From NCBI GenBank assembly GCA_041660925.1, contig JBAZVI010000005.1, positions 62,001 to 126,000 of the forward strand: DNA of 64,000 bases, given 5' to 3'. Each line of letters opens with the position of its first letter. Position 1 is the stretch's first letter. Under the pieces are notes generated by a model. The model saw nothing but the letters and a program-made list of their open reading frames with translations. It had not been told where the DNA came from and searched no databases. Shown in pieces: positions 62,710-64,000 of this stretch. Position numbers and translations under genes: made by a program. This DNA comes from Elusimicrobiota bacterium. GTDB lineage: Bacteria > Elusimicrobiota > Elusimicrobia > UBA1565.

Positions 62710-64000
62710 CGCTCGAGGGGCGAGGGCAGCACGGGGAGACGCGCGCGCTCCTCGGGAAGCCGCTGGAACTCGGCCTCCGAGATGAGGAGGCTCGGCGCGG
62801 CCTGGCCGACGGAGACCATCCCGGATTCGGCTCCGCAATGGTGGGTGTTGAGCGGAGCCGTGTCGTCGCCCGCGGCGACGATGCGGTTGAGGAGGGTCAG
62901 CGGAGTGCCGACGAGCTTCACCCCTCGCACCGGGGTCTCCTTCCCCGTGCGCGCGTCCACCCGCAGCACGCGCCGCGGCCGCACCTCGAGGGTCTGCGCC
63001 AGGGCGCGGGAGACGTCGTTCTGGCCGGAATACGCGCCCACGAGGAGGAAGCCGTAGGACTTGCCGCTCTCGCGGCATAGACGCATGAGGCGGCGCTTGA
63101 GCTCGGCGACCGGCGTCCGGACATGGGCCTCGACGACGAGCACCGCCATCCGGGCGACGGGATGCCGGGACGGCTCGGCGCGGCCGTGCCCGTTCGAAGC
63201 CGGAAAGCCCTTCGCGGGCCAGCGCGACATCAGGAAGCCCTTCAGCACGCCGTGGTCGACGAGCGTCGCGCGCCGTGCCGCGACCCCCTCGTCGTCGTAG
63301 CGGTAGCCGCCGTGCGACGGCTTCCCCCCGAGCTCCTCGAGCGTCGGGTCGTCGTAGAGGCTGATGAACTCGGGCAGGATGCGCTGGCCGACCCGGTCGC
63401 GGAAGAGTCCGCTCTGCGCGGGGTCGCGCTGACGCTGGCCCTCGAGCTTGTGGCCCAGCGCCTCATGGAAGAGCACGGAGGAGAAATCCGGGTCGGCGAG
63501 CGCGGGCGCCGCGACGGGCTCCTGTAGCGGCGCGGCGCGGTCGGCCATGAGCTCGTCGAGCATCTTCACGAGGCCCGCGCGGGCCACCTCGAGGGAGGGT
63601 AGTCCATCGGCCGTTCGGGAGACCCAGCTCCGCTGGGCCTCGAGCTCCATCCCGTCCTCCGCGCGCGTGCGCGCGAAGGCGACCAGACGCGCCGGCGCCT
63701 GTTCCGCCGGGGAGGCGATGCGGGTCCCCTCGGTGGTCATCAGCCAGCGCCGCGTCCACGGAAGGTCGACGTAGGCGTGTCCGTCGAGGAGATGCGGGCG
63801 GCCCCGGAAGACCGTCGAGAGGGCGCGCACGCGCTCCGGCCAGTCTCCCGGCTCGGAGACGGGCGAAGGCTCCTCGTCGCGCGCGGGGGTCTCAACGGAG
63901 AAGTCGGGGAGCCCGTCGGGGTCCGGCTCCACGGCGCGGCGGGCCTTCTTCTCGAGCCAGCCGGCGAGCGCGCTCTTGTACGCCGCGTCCGTGAGCCGCC
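62706..64000 (-). CDS. TldD-like metalloprotease, catalytic subunit (5' end outside the window)
   Basis: The frame is open to the window edge, and residues upstream of 63932 (KSALAGWLEKKARRAV) match the partner's SGWLGRKAQRV, so the true start lies beyond 64000. The metal motif HEALGHKLEG (HExxxH) and a downstream Cys in THHCGAESGMVSVGQ are intact. Other family features: GGYRYDDEGVAARRATLVDHGVLKGFLMSRWP and SNGHGRAEPSRHPVARM. It is the catalytic partner of the ligand-less protein encoded downstream. Because the partner is exported, this one probably is too, but its N-terminus cannot be seen. Confidence 0.88.
   Translation of the reverse strand, partial: RLTDAAYKSALAGWLEKKARRAVEPDPDGLPDFSVETPARDEEPSPVSEPGDWPERVRALSTVFRGRPHLLDGHAYVDLPWTRRWLMTTEGTRIASPAEQAPARLVAFARTRAEDGMELEAQRSWVSRTADGLPSLEVARAGLVKMLDELMADRAAPLQEPVAAPALADPDFSSVLFHEALGHKLEGQRQRDPAQSGLFRDRVGQRILPEFISLYDDPTLEELGGKPSHGGYRYDDEGVAARRATLVDHGVLKGFLMSRWPAKGFPASNGHGRAEPSRHPVARMAVLVVEAHVRTPVAELKRRLMRLCRESGKSYGFLLVGAYSGQNDVSRALAQTLEVRPRRVLRVDARTGKETPVRGVKLVGTPLTLLNRIVAAGDDTAPLNTHHCGAESGMVSVGQAAPSLLISEAEFQRLPEERARLPVLPSPLER

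Overview
The window is very GC-rich coding-dense bacterial DNA from a Gram-negative organism: it has a TolC-type outer-membrane protein, an outer-membrane-barrel-like protein, lipoproteins, many Sec signal peptides, diaminopimelate (DapF/DapA) genes and a large surface-polysaccharide locus. No 16S rRNA is present, so the phylum cannot be fixed. ORF6N-domain genes, duplicated TldD proteins and many secreted TPR/HEAT proteins are compatible with Elusimicrobiota, but that is a guess. Most operons are stitched together by 1-4 bp start/stop overlaps, and several operon heads appear to be leaderless.

Layout. 1-6.4 kb: secreted and TPR proteins, an ORF6N gene, a rhodanese/ankyrin pair, a HigB-type toxin-antitoxin pair and repeat-rich spacers. 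6.4-13.1 kb: an AddA/AddB-like helicase-nuclease pair whose addB carries two in-frame repeat hairpins. 13.1-14.1 kb: second ORF6N gene and tRNA-Ser(UGA). 14.1-17.0 kb: leftward operon of envelope proteins (lipoprotein, HEAT, two secreted). 17.1-23.7 kb: rightward operon of GAF sensor kinase, TldD protease, PrcB-like protein, two tandem paralogues and a long helical secreted protein. 23.7-25 kb: DUF4097-like protein and two micro-ORFs behind a shared promoter motif. 25-27.7 kb: cNMP/patatin protein and a NUDIX hydrolase. 27.8-38.4 kb: dnaE, response regulator, HEAT protein, OM protein, PPi-type phosphofructokinase, HAMP protein, TolC, patatin, TPR. 38.4-40.1 kb: dapF-dapA. 40.3-60.9 kb: polysaccharide locus in three transcription units, interrupted by a REP-associated tyrosine transposase (RAYT). 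61-64 kb: a secreted TldD-like pair, one member having lost its metal ligands.

Most notable is a layered repeat system around the ORF6N genes. The two paralogues have near-identical ends, divergent centres, the same upstream ECF-type promoter and the same downstream repeat. Each carries in its variable centre a 33-35 bp palindrome centred on the same Gln codon, with different arm sequences that remain self-complementary. Three similar palindromes lie outside genes. GTGGGGTCTGG-bounded hairpin elements with exchanged stems lie beside them. A five-fold repeated GGAAC-N17-CGTA promoter motif links the ORF6N genes, a toxin-antitoxin pair, a DUF4097-like protein and a pair of micro-ORFs.
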